Of a stretch of DNA of 35,392 nt, positions 17,066-25,994 are shown piece by piece; positions within the stretch are counted from its first letter, which is position 1; each line of letters opens with the position of its first letter. The notes beneath the pieces are model-generated. The model did not search any database and was not told where the DNA came from. It saw nothing but the letters and a program-made list of their open reading frames with translations. A program made the translations under genes and the position numbers. This DNA comes from Balneolaceae bacterium. GTDB lineage: Bacteria > Bacteroidota > Rhodothermia > Balneolales > Balneolaceae. Location of the stretch: positions 1 through 35,392 of the forward strand of contig SKYV01000283.1 in assembly GCA_007127745.1 (NCBI GenBank), given 5' to 3'.

Positions 17066-18460
17066 ATGTTGAAGATCAAACGCGCCTTTCTTGTATTTGG
17101 TTGTCTGTTTCTGTTTCAAACCCACGCACATTCACAGGATACTTTGCGGGTGAACCTTACTGAATTTCTGGAAATCGGGCTGGAGGCATCCGGCCAGGTG
17201 GCTTACGAAAGCAGGGCAGTTGATCTTGCCGGTAACCGGGCCGACCAGGCACGATCACAGAGAGTTTTGCCACAAATGGAATTTCGAAGCCAGCATGGAA
17301 TTATCCCCGGTGTTAAACAACGACCGGATAGTGATCCGCTGCCTGATGGCCAACTCTATCTTGATCCAAGACTTGAAAATGACTGGGAAGATTGGGCCAT
17401 ATTTACCAGAGCCGAATTAAGTGCTCTGCAACCGATTTACAGCTGGGGCGCTATATCAAGTGCTGTACAGGCGGCTGAGGCCGGTGCCAAGGCTGCGGAG
17501 CAACAGTTCGGAGCTGTAAAAGCTGAGGCAGAACTTCAATTATACGAGTTGTATTTCAGCTATCTGCTGGCAATGGAAATTTCAAGAATTCTTGAAGATG
17601 CAAATAGCCAACTTCGTGAGGTAGAGAGGGTGATTGAACGCATGCAGGAAGATGGCGATCCTGATCTGAAAGAGTCAGATGTGTTTAAATTTGACATCTT
17701 TAGAACAGAATTTGAAGTGCAGAAAACAGAGGTGCAACAAGGATTCGATTATGTAAAAAGAGTGTGGAACTATGCACTTAGTGCTACCCCTGCAGAAACA
17801 TATATACCTGCTGAGAACTTTTTGGATCCGGTGCCATTCGAACTGCATGAATATGAGTATTATGAACAGATGGCATTGCAATCGAGGTCTGAATTGAGAG
17901 GTGTGGAATACGGCATTGATGCATTTAAAAACGGCCTTGAAGCTACCCGTGCACAACAGTACCCATCATTCTTTTTGGGGATTACAGGCAGTTTTGCAAA
18001 CACACCCAACCGCCCGAGGCAAACCAATCCTTTTATTATCAACAATTCCAACTATGCATCGGCTGGTGTAGGTTTTGTAATCAGGCAAAATTTAAATTTT
18101 TCATCGATGCGAACATCCGTTGATCGTGCAGAAATTGAATACCGAAGGGTGAATGACTTGCATAAAGCCGTATCGGATGGAATTATCCTTGAATTGAATG
18201 AGAGTTATCGGGATGCAGTAATTGCGGAAAGAAAAGTTGCCCAAACTGAAGATGCGCTGAGGATTGCCAGAAATTGGGTTCGTAATGAACAGTTAAATTA
18301 CGATATTGGATTTGGAGATATTGAAGATCTGCTGGATGCCGTACAAAAAGAATTGGAATTACGTTTAGAATTGAAACAAAACATCTTTGATTTGAATAAA
18401 AAAGTAGCGGCCTTATATAAGGCCGGCGGTATACCGATCAATCAATTAAGCCTAAATTAG
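17066..18460 (+). CDS. TolC-family outer-membrane channel protein
   Basis: This 464-residue protein has a signal peptide (about 1-24, ending THAHSQ) and the two-fold repeated, long-helix plan of TolC-type trimeric exit ducts. The first helical repeat is at about 120-230 (AAEAGAKAAEQQFGAVKAEAELQLYELYFSYL region) and the second at about 355-455 (NESYRDAVIAERKVAQTEDAL; NYDIGFGDIEDLLDAVQKELEL). The second repeat has the usual spacing for a coiled-coil tunnel. It is expected to form an outer-membrane and periplasmic channel for an export pump. The next gene, 6 bases on, is MlaC-like, and an RND exporter lies 8 kb downstream. No adaptor (HlyD/AcrA) gene is seen. Confidence 0.9.
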   Translation: MLKIKRAFLVFGCLFLFQTHAHSQDTLRVNLTEFLEIGLEASGQVAYESRAVDLAGNRADQARSQRVLPQMEFRSQHGIIPGVKQRPDSDPLPDGQLYLDPRLENDWEDWAIFTRAELSALQPIYSWGAISSAVQAAEAGAKAAEQQFGAVKAEAELQLYELYFSYLLAMEISRILEDANSQLREVERVIERMQEDGDPDLKESDVFKFDIFRTEFEVQKTEVQQGFDYVKRVWNYALSATPAETYIPAENFLDPVPFELHEYEYYEQMALQSRSELRGVEYGIDAFKNGLEATRAQQYPSFFLGITGSFANTPNRPRQTNPFIINNSNYASAGVGFVIRQNLNFSSMRTSVDRAEIEYRRVNDLHKAVSDGIILELNESYRDAVIAERKVAQTEDALRIARNWVRNEQLNYDIGFGDIEDLLDAVQKELELRLELKQNIFDLNKKVAALYKAGGIPINQLSLN

Positions 18461-18466
18461 AATTTT

Positions 18467-19060
18467 ATGTTTAAAATAATTATAACATTAGTTACCCTTT
18501 TGTTTGCTGTATTTTCAACTGTACCGGCTCAAAGTGAAGCCGATGAAATAAGATCTATTCTTGATGAACGGGATGAGGAGATTAAAGAATTGCTTGGCCC
18601 GGAGGGAACCGATTATACCGGAGAACAGAGAGAAATGATTAAAAACATGGTAAATGATATTATTCATTACCGGTCTATGGCTCAATTTGCCCTGGGCAAT
18701 ACATATGATGAAATTTCAGAAGAAGAACAAGAAGAGTTTGTCGATCTTTTTGCAACAATTATCCGGGATAATTCGCTGAACAGGCTTGAAATTTACCGAG
18801 CCGAGGTAACCTACGAAAATATTGAAGTCAACAATGGATCAGCATATGTTGAAACTATGGCACAACTGGAAAACGTAAGAACTTCGGTTGATTACCAGTT
18901 TGAGAGAATTAACGGCGAATGGATGATCACCGACATGACGATTGATGATGTTTCTACCGCTGAATCGTATAACAGACAGTATCAAAACATTATCCGGCGG
19001 CATGGATTTGACGCACTCTTAAATAGTCTTCGAAACAGAGCAGCGAGAGCTTCCACTTAA
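18467..19060 (+). CDS. MlaC/Ttg2D-family periplasmic lipid-binding protein
   Basis: This 197-residue protein has a signal peptide ending FSTVPAQ and a mature part of MlaC type. It has a helical N-terminal region with NDIIHYRSMAQFALGNTYDEIS, then the EEEQEEFVDLFATIIRD helix, the SLNRLEIYRAEVTYENIEV strands, the VDYQFERINGEWMITDMTIDDVS sheet, and a C-terminal helix (YNRQYQNIIRRHGFDAL). MlaC ferries phospholipids across the periplasm, and hopanoid clusters use the homologue HpnM with an RND pump. No MlaA, B, D, E or F gene is adjacent. The tight link to the TolC gene suggests a TolC/MlaC unit for lipid transport, an inference. Confidence 0.88.
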   Translation: MFKIIITLVTLLFAVFSTVPAQSEADEIRSILDERDEEIKELLGPEGTDYTGEQREMIKNMVNDIIHYRSMAQFALGNTYDEISEEEQEEFVDLFATIIRDNSLNRLEIYRAEVTYENIEVNNGSAYVETMAQLENVRTSVDYQFERINGEWMITDMTIDDVSTAESYNRQYQNIIRRHGFDALLNSLRNRAARAST

Positions 19061-19069
19061 TACGAATGA

Positions 19070-20047
19070 ATGGGCAACTCCTACTTCGATAAGAAACTGG
19101 CAGATGAAGGCTATATTTATGTTACCTATGGCGATCATAAATACTTAAAACATGCTATTGCCAGCATCGTAACGTTACGCCGGTACGACAAAAAAAGGCC
19201 TGTTGCCCTGTTTTGTTCCAAAGAGCACAGAAATCTGCTTGAAGAACACAAAATCGAAGACACTTTTACCCATATTTTTGTTCTGCCCCCCCAAAATCAA
19301 TCCATTACGGGCTTTAAACATAACCTCTACAAATTCATCCCATTTGAGAAAAATCTGTTTACAGACAGCGATATTCTTTGGTGCAGAAATCCCGATAATT
19401 TGTGGAAAAGTTTTTCGGGTTATTCGTTTACAATTACAGGTAATCAAATAGCCGATCTGTTTTTTGGTGCAACAAAGGGCGTTGCAATCCTGAAGGATTA
19501 TTTTCTTGGACGCAGGGCAAAAACATTGAAAAAATTTGATTTAACCTATCTGAGCCGGGTACAGGCCGGTATGATATACACCTCGGATGACAACCTTGCC
19601 AAACAGGTTTGTGAGCAGTCGAAAATGTTTTTCGATAACCGTAAAGAAACTCATTTCAGAAGCCGAATAGAGGAACAGGGACGAAACGAAGAGAGCTGCG
19701 AGTGGAGCCTGGCTATGGCTATGGCCAAATTGAAATTGCAGGTTTATCCCTGGCTGAACGGCTACGAAAGTCCACAGCTTGATTTTATTGAAGATTACAC
19801 CACCTACAATCAGGATTTTAAAGAAGTAGAATGCCTTGTGTACAGCAACCGCTTTGTTTACGATCTGAAAGCCCTGAAAAGCAAATGGCTGCAAACACTG
19901 TTGATCAAATTATTGTCTTTGATGCCGGGAAAAGGAGATTATCTCTACGTAACTCCATACTGTTTGCATTTTGGCTGGTATCATCAAAAAGAGCCGTTGG
20001 ATAAATTTTCCGAGAGTTGCTGGCACAATCTTATTAAAAAGAGCTAA
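19070..20047 (+). CDS. Putative glycosyltransferase, GT-A fold (GT8-like)
   Basis: This 325-residue cytoplasmic protein has no signal peptide. The N terminus YIYVTYGDHKYLKHAIASI is the usual opening strand-helix of nucleotide-sugar transferases. GFKHNLYKFIPFEKNLFTDSDILW holds a DxD-type motif (DSD, about 103-105) that would bind Mn2+/UDP-sugar, as in GT8-like enzymes. A conserved GMIYTSDD and a region with SLAMAMAKLKLQVYPWLN follow. The donor and acceptor are unknown. It starts ten bases after the MlaC-like gene and is followed by 75 bases and another glycosyltransferase, so it begins the surface-glycan part of the region. Family placement is by motif only. Confidence 0.7.
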   Translation: MGNSYFDKKLADEGYIYVTYGDHKYLKHAIASIVTLRRYDKKRPVALFCSKEHRNLLEEHKIEDTFTHIFVLPPQNQSITGFKHNLYKFIPFEKNLFTDSDILWCRNPDNLWKSFSGYSFTITGNQIADLFFGATKGVAILKDYFLGRRAKTLKKFDLTYLSRVQAGMIYTSDDNLAKQVCEQSKMFFDNRKETHFRSRIEEQGRNEESCEWSLAMAMAKLKLQVYPWLNGYESPQLDFIEDYTTYNQDFKEVECLVYSNRFVYDLKALKSKWLQTLLIKLLSLMPGKGDYLYVTPYCLHFGWYHQKEPLDKFSESCWHNLIKKS

Positions 20048-20122
20048 CTTAAGGGTTGATTTATTTCTGTTTTTAACGGCTGATACTGCAATTTTGTAAC
20101 TTGCTCAAATTCGGACTCCCAG

Positions 20123-21418
20123 ATGAAAACCGTACTGATGATTGCGCCCTATTTTGTGCCCAGAAGAAGGGTAGGTTCGCTGCGTCCGTTCAAATTTGCT
20201 ATTCATTTGCGTAAATATGGCTATCAGCCGGTGGTGTTAACGCTCAGCAATCCCGGCGACTTTTTAACCGAGCGTGAATCCGAGTTGCTTCAAAACGTAA
20301 AAATCATCGAAATTGAGTCACCCTTTGATCGTACCATGTCGGAAAAAAAGGTTGCCACAGATTATTCCGATAATCAGGCCGGAGCATTCACAGATAAATT
20401 GATGAACTGGGTTGATAAACACACACCTCTCGATACCTGGATTTATCTGTTCAGAACCCGCTATTCACAAATTTATAAAAAAGCAAAAAAAGTAAATCCC
20501 GATCTGATCTGGACTACCGGCGATCCCTGGTCGGGATTTTGGCTGGGGAAAAAACTGGCTGCCGATTTTTCAAAACCCTTTGTTGCAGATTTCAGAGATC
20601 CGTGGACACTGGCCAATGTAAATATTAGAAAGCGTTCTTCGTTTTCGTCAGGTATTGATCGTGAAATTGAAAAAAAAGTGATTCAATCCGCACAAAAAAT
20701 CACTTTTACATCAAAAAAAACAGAACATATTTATTCCGATCATTATCAGCTTCCTTCCGAAAAAACCGAAACCATTTACAACTCATACGACTGCACAATC
20801 AGAGAAAATCATGCAAACCTGCCGTTCATAAATAAATTAAACCCGGATCATTTAAACCTGATGTTTTTTGGGCGTTTCAGGTGGCTTAGTCCGGTAAACC
20901 CGATAGCTGAGGCGCTCTACTTATTAAAAAGGAAGAGCCCGTTTGTAGCCTCAAAAATAATGGTGCATAGTTTTGGTGAGCCCGATCAGCAGAATGAGAA
21001 TTTTATCAAAAAAATGGGACTTGAAAAAAACTTTATGTTCCATGAACCGGTTGTTCCGGAAAAAATGCTGTCTGTTCTTAAGAGTGCCGATATGCTTCTT
21101 CTGAGTACCGATGAAAACAGGGAAGAGATTATTCCGGCCAAACTGTGGGATTATCTATCTGTTGAAGTACCCATTTTTTCAATTGTGCCAAATGAGGAAG
21201 TCGGAGACATCATCATGAAAACGAAAGCAGGAATTCAGGTTCACCCCGATCATAAAGAGGAAATTGCAGAATTATTGGGAAGCTTTGTGGATGCCAAAAA
21301 AAGTGATGATTCAGTCTTCTCCATGGATGCTGATTTACCCGACCGGAATGTGTACGAAGCCAGCCATACAACAAAAAAGCTCGCCTCTATTTTTGATGAA
21401 CTAATGCAGAATGCCTGA
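20123..21418 (+). CDS. Glycosyltransferase, GT4-like (GT-B fold)
   Basis: This 431-residue protein has GT-B layout. The N terminus KTVLMIAPYFVPRRRVGSLR is typical of GT4-like enzymes that begin with a glycine-rich acceptor loop, and LRKYGYQPVVLTL follows. WTTGDPWSGFWLGKKLA and PFVADFRDPW lie near 130-170. In the second domain are LMFFGRFRWLSPVNP (donor-site strand) and PAKLWDYLSVEVPIFSI in place of the usual E-x7-E stretch. It is cytoplasmic, with unknown sugar. The last 8 bases overlap the start of the flippase gene, so the two are co-translated and probably act on the same glycan. Confidence 0.83.
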   Translation: MKTVLMIAPYFVPRRRVGSLRPFKFAIHLRKYGYQPVVLTLSNPGDFLTERESELLQNVKIIEIESPFDRTMSEKKVATDYSDNQAGAFTDKLMNWVDKHTPLDTWIYLFRTRYSQIYKKAKKVNPDLIWTTGDPWSGFWLGKKLAADFSKPFVADFRDPWTLANVNIRKRSSFSSGIDREIEKKVIQSAQKITFTSKKTEHIYSDHYQLPSEKTETIYNSYDCTIRENHANLPFINKLNPDHLNLMFFGRFRWLSPVNPIAEALYLLKRKSPFVASKIMVHSFGEPDQQNENFIKKMGLEKNFMFHEPVVPEKMLSVLKSADMLLLSTDENREEIIPAKLWDYLSVEVPIFSIVPNEEVGDIIMKTKAGIQVHPDHKEEIAELLGSFVDAKKSDDSVFSMDADLPDRNVYEASHTTKKLASIFDELMQNA

Positions 21419-22925
21419 ACCATCTCAAAATCTGACTGAAAAGGCTGGAGTTGTGGTTTTTTCCAGAATTGTCACAACGGTGATTGATCTTGCCATTGTG
21501 ATTGCCACAATCCAGATTCTTTCAAAAACAGATTTTGCAATTATTGGCTATTTGCTGATGGTGCACGAAGTTGCACGAAACCTGGCCACACTCGGCTTCC
21601 CTGAAAGTATATTTTATTTTTTTGAACGGCTGGGAGGCAGTGCCAAAAAAGGATTTACACTGCAAACCACCGCAATTCTCTGCGTAACAGCGCTGATTGC
21701 CGGCCTGTTTATCTTGAGCGTGACCTATTTTGCACCGACTTTGCTGACAGAGTGGGATTCTGATGCTATCACCACAGTGCAAACATTGCTGCCGCTGATG
21801 GCATTGGCAGCCATTTTTGAAATTCCCACCTGGCCGGTTACCAATGTACTTTTGGCTTTAGACCGGCAGAAACAATCGGCCTGGTATGAGATGATAACAA
21901 GCGCCCTGATTCTCCTGATGCTGGTGGGGCCTTTGGCTCTTGGTTTTGGTCTTGAAGTTGCTATTTATGGCCTCGTGGCCTATTCCGTAATCAGGTTTGT
22001 GGGGTCATGGGTTTGGCTGAAGCTGGTGATGCCGGAGGGTAAACTTTCAGATTCAAACATTTCGTTGAAAGAGCAGGTGAACTTTTCGGTTCCGCTCGGC
22101 CTGTCTTCGCTTGTGAATAAGATAAACCGCTATGCCGATAAATTTGTAGTGTCAGTTCTGCTACCGGCCGCTTCTTATGCCGAATATACAGTTGGGGCGC
22201 AAGAGGTTCCCATTATTCGTGTCATTCCGTTTGCTGTGGGCTCGGTATTAATCAGCCGGTATGTGGCATTTCAGATCGAGGAGAAAAAAGAAGAACTGCT
22301 TGCCCTTTGGTACAAAGGGGTGGAAAAGGTCAGTCTTCTTGTTGTACCGCTGACGATCCTGTCCATCATCATTGCTTCCGATTTAATTTCTCTCGTGGCC
22401 GAATCAGAAGATACAAATTACAGAAATGCTGTCATCCCGTTTCAGATATATAATTTGATTGTTCTTCTCAGGGTAACCAATTACGGCAGTTTGCTGCAGG
22501 CTTTCGGGGATACCAAGGGAGTTTTTTATTTGAGCCTGAATCTGGTGCTTGCAAATATCATTTTGAGTGTGCCACTCACGATCTATTTTGGCATTACAGG
22601 TACCGCTGTGGGTACGCTTATTGCCAACGTCTATAACTGGATCATTACACTGAAACGAATTGGCGGACATATGGAACTACCTGCCCGTAAAGTGCTGCCG
22701 TTTCCGTACTATTTAAAAGTTTTGGGCACAGCCGTGCTGGTGGGTATTCCGGTCTGGTACAGCCGGTTTCTGTTGATTGATGTTTCAAACGACATACTTG
22801 GATTGGTGTACAGCATCTCCATATTTCTGATATCATTTGCAGTAGTTGGCACGCTGCTGAATGTAATCTCTCACAGAGATTGGCAGCAGTTTAAAGACTG
22901 GGTGATGCTGAAATTCTTATCCTGA
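21411..22925 (+). CDS. Polysaccharide/oligosaccharide flippase (Wzx/MATE-like)
   Basis: This 504-residue, very hydrophobic inner-membrane protein has about 12-14 predicted transmembrane helices in the RfbX/Wzx pattern. The opening helix is GVVVFSRIVTTVIDLAIVIA, with IGYLLMVHEVARNLATLGFP and ESIFYFFERLGGSAKKG next. The second half starts near VNFSVPLGLSSLVNKINRYADKF, a hallmark of this family. It would flip lipid-linked glycan repeats or similar from the inner to the outer face. The overlap with the preceding glycosyltransferase links it to the same product. No Wzy or Wzz homologue is seen in this window. Confidence 0.87.
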   Translation: MPEPSQNLTEKAGVVVFSRIVTTVIDLAIVIATIQILSKTDFAIIGYLLMVHEVARNLATLGFPESIFYFFERLGGSAKKGFTLQTTAILCVTALIAGLFILSVTYFAPTLLTEWDSDAITTVQTLLPLMALAAIFEIPTWPVTNVLLALDRQKQSAWYEMITSALILLMLVGPLALGFGLEVAIYGLVAYSVIRFVGSWVWLKLVMPEGKLSDSNISLKEQVNFSVPLGLSSLVNKINRYADKFVVSVLLPAASYAEYTVGAQEVPIIRVIPFAVGSVLISRYVAFQIEEKKEELLALWYKGVEKVSLLVVPLTILSIIIASDLISLVAESEDTNYRNAVIPFQIYNLIVLLRVTNYGSLLQAFGDTKGVFYLSLNLVLANIILSVPLTIYFGITGTAVGTLIANVYNWIITLKRIGGHMELPARKVLPFPYYLKVLGTAVLVGIPVWYSRFLLIDVSNDILGLVYSISIFLISFAVVGTLLNVISHRDWQQFKDWVMLKFLS

Positions 22926-22998
22926 TTTTTTTAAAGTGAGTTACGCTCACAGGCAACATAAGAATTTGGTAAATGAGCCTGAGGCTGTCCAAATAAGG

Positions 22999-23107
22999 CG
23001 TCATCCCGTACTCGATACGCTCATTTCTTGAACACGCAGCGAAAGCGGAGTGAAATCTCCTCTCTTTGATAAAAGCAGGAGATAACGGATCGAAGTCCGG
23101 CATGACG
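22999..23107. repeat. Palindromic interspersed-type repeat element
   Basis: The left arm (22999-23019, starting CGTCATCCCG) is an imperfect inverted copy of the right arm (23086-23107, ending CGGCATGACG), about 18 of 22 bases. Inside, ATCTCCT (23055-23061) and AGGAGAT (23077-23083) form a second perfect 7-bp stem. The whole 109 bases can fold into one long hairpin. The CGTCAT...ATGACG ends and the GGAGATTTCACTCC-like core resemble dispersed non-coding repeats seen in many bacterial genomes. Whether it is repeated in this genome cannot be seen here. Confidence 0.6.
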
Positions 23108-23167
23108 GTATCGAAAATGTATAATCTTATTGAGAGGCCTTTTAGGAAAGCCTAACATGTTGGTCTG

Positions 23168-23203
23168 CCTGCCGAAGCCCGAAAGCATTCGGGAACAGGC
23201 AGG
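23168..23203. repeat. Two-tier hairpin, repeat-like
   Basis: CCTGCC (23168-23173) pairs with GGCAGG (23198-23203), and inside it CCCGAA (23178-23183) pairs with TTCGGG (23188-23193), with small internal loops of 4 bases on each side. It lies 27 bases past the GT4 gene's stop. It lacks a T tract on either strand, so it is more like a REP-type element than a terminator. Confidence 0.55.
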
Positions 23204-23229
23204 TTGCCAAATAGATCGAATTTAGAATA

Positions 23230-24327
23230 TCAGACAAACCGGTCGTAAATTTGTTCTGTATCTGAAACCATTTTTTTGATCGTGTACTGTTGCTCAATGG
23301 TTATTCTGGCCTTTTTTCGGATCTGCTCCAGATCAAATCTGCCTTGAAAAATTTGAATCAGAATACCTGAGAGTTCGTTTATATTGCTCTCTTTGGCAAG
23401 AAATCCCGTTTCTTTGTGATGTATAGCCTCCGGAATGGCAGCATGTTTTGTAGCCACAACCACAGTACCCGACGCCATGGCCTCCAAAATGGTGTTTGGC
23501 AATCCTTCCATATCACCGTCGGATGCCGTAACACTGGGTGCCAGTAAAATGGAATGTTTCTGATGGGCCAGAGAAATTTTATTGTTGGGCAGAAACCCAT
23601 GGAAATGAATCTGATCATCGAGGTTCAGATCAGAGGCAAGTTGTTTCAGGCCATTCATCAGCGGGCCATCACCGTAAATATTCACATCCGGTTCGAAGCC
23701 GTGATTTTTGAGTTGAGCCACAGCCCGGATTGCGTACTCAAATCCCTTCTTTTCAACCAGCCGGCCCACCATCATTATATTATTTTGATTGGGTTTTTTC
23801 GATTCAAAAGAAAATTCTTCCGGATGTAAACCAAACCGGACCGTACCAATTTTTTCTTGCGGAAAGCCCAGCTCTGTCAGTTGATGTTTCATAAAATCGG
23901 AAGCGGCTATGAAATACGCCCCGGATTCAGCCAGTTTATTATACCGTTTTTCCCAAAACAGCTCGGAGGGAAGTCGGGATACGTCAGACCCGTAAAAACT
24001 GGTAACAAGTGGAATGTTTTCTGCCCGGGCAATTTTCACCATTTTGTATGCATCATACCCAAAATGCGCGTGGATGATATTCGGTTTTTGTTCGCTCACA
24101 ATTTTTCTGTAAAACGGAAGCGGTAAATTTGCGTGAAATGCAGCACTGTTTTTTATTGATTCAAAACCTTTTTTAGGTGATTCAAAAACCGGGATACTGC
24201 CTGCCAGCTCTTTTTTTCTATAGCAAAATGCGGCCGCAGTATAATTTTGATGGTTTTCGGTCAGTCTTTGGATGAATGTTTCAGACTTATTCAGGAAATT
24301 GGTTTTATAGTGCAGTACTTTCTTCAT
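23230..24327 (-). CDS. Glycosyltransferase family 4 protein
   Basis: This 365-residue GT-B enzyme is on the reverse strand. Visible are IIHAHFGYDAYKMVKIARA and VTSFYGSDVSRLP (acceptor-side motifs) and MMVGRLVEKKGFEYAIRAV (start of the donor domain). The retaining GT4 signature is in DMEGLPNTILEAMASGTVVV, with the E-x7-E pair and the following glycines. The HAHFGYDA motif is seen in colanic-acid-type transferases (WcaL-like). It is cytoplasmic or peripheral, with unknown sugar. It faces the flippase tail to tail and points away from the gene at 24428, so it has its own promoter in the 100-base gap 24328-24427. Confidence 0.92.
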   Translation of the reverse strand: MKKVLHYKTNFLNKSETFIQRLTENHQNYTAAAFCYRKKELAGSIPVFESPKKGFESIKNSAAFHANLPLPFYRKIVSEQKPNIIHAHFGYDAYKMVKIARAENIPLVTSFYGSDVSRLPSELFWEKRYNKLAESGAYFIAASDFMKHQLTELGFPQEKIGTVRFGLHPEEFSFESKKPNQNNIMMVGRLVEKKGFEYAIRAVAQLKNHGFEPDVNIYGDGPLMNGLKQLASDLNLDDQIHFHGFLPNNKISLAHQKHSILLAPSVTASDGDMEGLPNTILEAMASGTVVVATKHAAIPEAIHHKETGFLAKESNINELSGILIQIFQGRFDLEQIRKKARITIEQQYTIKKMVSDTEQIYDRFV

Positions 24328-24427
24328 TCAGATAATTTTCAGACTGTGTTAGCCCACAGATTTTTGAATACTCAGCGAAGATAATGATTTTACCATTCAA
24401 CATGATGCAAAGCAGAATGTAGTGGAG

Positions 24428-24934
24428 ATGAAAAGTAAAACTATTCGAGCCATTTTTATTACCGTGATGATTTGGCTGCCGGTTCAGTACGGCATAGTCG
24501 GAATTGTGGGATACTACCAAAGCGAACCCTGGCCGGCGTTTGTGTTCCCGGGTTTTAAAAGTGTGTATGTGTATAATGAGGGATTTGAAATTGAGCAAGC
24601 TTACATTGAAGTATGGACGGAACAAGGTGAGCCGCCTGTGAGGTTGCTGCCCCAGGAATTTTTCCCGGAACTGCCTCTTTCACAGGTTCCGGGTTTTATG
24701 CGAACCCATTTTTTGACCGATGAAACCAACAGACAATTTTCGAATCAGGCAAAACGCTGGTTATATCAACAGGCAGTGCAGGTAACAGAGCTCGATGCAG
24801 CACTGCTGGACATTGTGCTTGAGGTGAATTATTACAGTCATCATCCACATGGACTGGAGAGAGATTCCGTGACAGAAAAAATGAGATACACCATTAAACT
24901 GATTGATCAGAATGAGCCTCAGCGAACGATTTAA
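24428..24934 (+). CDS. Unknown protein with one N-terminal membrane helix, partner of the HTTM gene
   Basis: I do not recognise this 168-residue protein. An N-terminal hydrophobic helix (about 8-26, IRAIFITVMIWLPVQYGIVGIVG) would anchor it or act as an uncleaved signal. The rest is a soluble domain with WPAFVFPGFKSVYVYNEGFEIEQAYIEV, an alternating pattern suggesting beta strands, and a helical stretch (NRQFSNQAKRWLYQQAVQV). The ATG at 24428 is chosen over the in-frame GTG two codons upstream. Its last 23 bases overlap the ATG of the HTTM gene in another frame, a close coupling that suggests the two proteins work together. Confidence 0.75.
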   Translation: MKSKTIRAIFITVMIWLPVQYGIVGIVGYYQSEPWPAFVFPGFKSVYVYNEGFEIEQAYIEVWTEQGEPPVRLLPQEFFPELPLSQVPGFMRTHFLTDETNRQFSNQAKRWLYQQAVQVTELDAALLDIVLEVNYYSHHPHGLERDSVTEKMRYTIKLIDQNEPQRTI

Positions 24935-25994
24935 CCGGTGGATTTTTGAATCATGGTCAGTATCTGCCGAAGGGCTGGGCCTGCTCCGGATTATTTCGGC
25001 ACTGTTTATTCTCTTTTTTTTGATTCCCGGATACGGAACTTCTCATTTTAATTTTTTGGCTGATTTGCCTCCCGATTTTTATGCTCCTCCACCCGGGCCT
25101 ATGATGCTCTTTGAGAGTTTTCCGTCTGCAGCTATTTTCCAATGGGTTCATACCATTCTGCTTTTTTCCCTGTTTGCCATGCTTCTGGGATACCGAACCA
25201 AACTGACATCCATCTTAACAGGTGTTAGTATTTTAATTTTGCAGGGAATAATTTTCAGTGTTGGAAAAGTAAACCACGAAATATTGGTTGCTGTAGTACC
25301 CGTGGTGATGGCATTCAGCAACTGGGGGGCAGCCTTTTCCATCGATTCCGTTCGTCGTGGGCACAACCGGCAGACAGAAAACTGGCCGCTCACACTTCTT
25401 GCTCTTTTTATCGGTTTTATGATGTTTACAGCAGGTTTTCCGAAAATACTGGGCGGTTGGCTCGATCCCACAACTCAGGCCACACAGGGACATCTGCTGA
25501 ATCAGTTTTTTGTGCGAGAGAGACAGGCCATGCTGGCCGAATTTATGGTTCAGTTCGACAGTGTACTGTTTTGGGAACTGCTCGACTGGATCACGGTTTT
25601 GTTTGAAATTGGATTTTTGGCGGCTGTGTTCAGCCCGAAATGGTTCCGCCGCTTTGTTGCTTTTGCCGTGCTTTTCCACTTCTCTACCATGATGACACTC
25701 AACATTGCGTTTCTGCCCAACTTTTTGGCTTATGCTGTTTTTTTGAACTGGGACGGGATTTATCAAAGTAACCTCAGGCTCTACCGGCGATTGACAGGAA
25801 AAAGGGGAGAGCGATCAAAAAAACGATCTGCACTTCTGCTGAGTGCGGTTGTTGGCCTATTGTTTTTTCTTCTGAATCGTCTCAGCTCAATGGATCTGGT
25901 GCTAAGAGAATCTGATTTAACCCTTCATGAAGTCGTATTTCTCTTTTTTGCTCTTTTTGTGGTGATGTGGATTGGTATAAAAAAATGCGCATAG
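24912..25994 (+). CDS. HTTM-domain membrane protein (vitamin K gamma-carboxylase-like)
   Basis: This 360-residue inner-membrane protein has roughly eight hydrophobic helices. The N terminus AEGLGLLRIISALFILFFL and the TSHFNFLADLPPDFYAPPPG loop are characteristic of HTTM/VKGC-like proteins. LGYRTKLTSILTGVSI, KVNHEILVAVVPVVMAFSNW, MFTAGFPKILGGWLDP and FHFSTMMTLNIAFLPNFLAY follow. The family includes the gamma-glutamyl carboxylase fold, but most bacterial members have no proven reaction. The start is the ATG at 24912; a TTG at 24903 is also in frame. It overlaps the preceding unknown gene by 23 bases. The stop is followed by a 421-base gap. Confidence 0.82.
   Translation: MSLSERFNRWIFESWSVSAEGLGLLRIISALFILFFLIPGYGTSHFNFLADLPPDFYAPPPGPMMLFESFPSAAIFQWVHTILLFSLFAMLLGYRTKLTSILTGVSILILQGIIFSVGKVNHEILVAVVPVVMAFSNWGAAFSIDSVRRGHNRQTENWPLTLLALFIGFMMFTAGFPKILGGWLDPTTQATQGHLLNQFFVRERQAMLAEFMVQFDSVLFWELLDWITVLFEIGFLAAVFSPKWFRRFVAFAVLFHFSTMMTLNIAFLPNFLAYAVFLNWDGIYQSNLRLYRRLTGKRGERSKKRSALLLSAVVGLLFFLLNRLSSMDLVLRESDLTLHEVVFLFFALFVVMWIGIKKCA

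Larger units (their letters stand above)
22926..23229. other. Convergent gap with two palindromic repeats
   Basis: The 304-base gap between the converging flippase and GT4 genes has no convincing gene. It holds a long imperfect inverted repeat (22999-23107) and a separate hairpin (23168-23203). A short reverse frame (22891-23103) lies inside the repeat and is not a likely gene. No classic terminator with a T tract is seen for either flanking gene. Confidence 0.7.

Noticed and set aside
22891-23103. 70-residue reverse frame in the convergent gap
   Set aside because: It lies almost entirely inside the palindromic repeat and overlaps the flippase end. The composition follows the repeat and not a protein.
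25233-25766. 177-residue open frame on the - strand
   Set aside because: It is antisense to the HTTM gene, with Lys/Gln/His-rich composition and no start context or family match.
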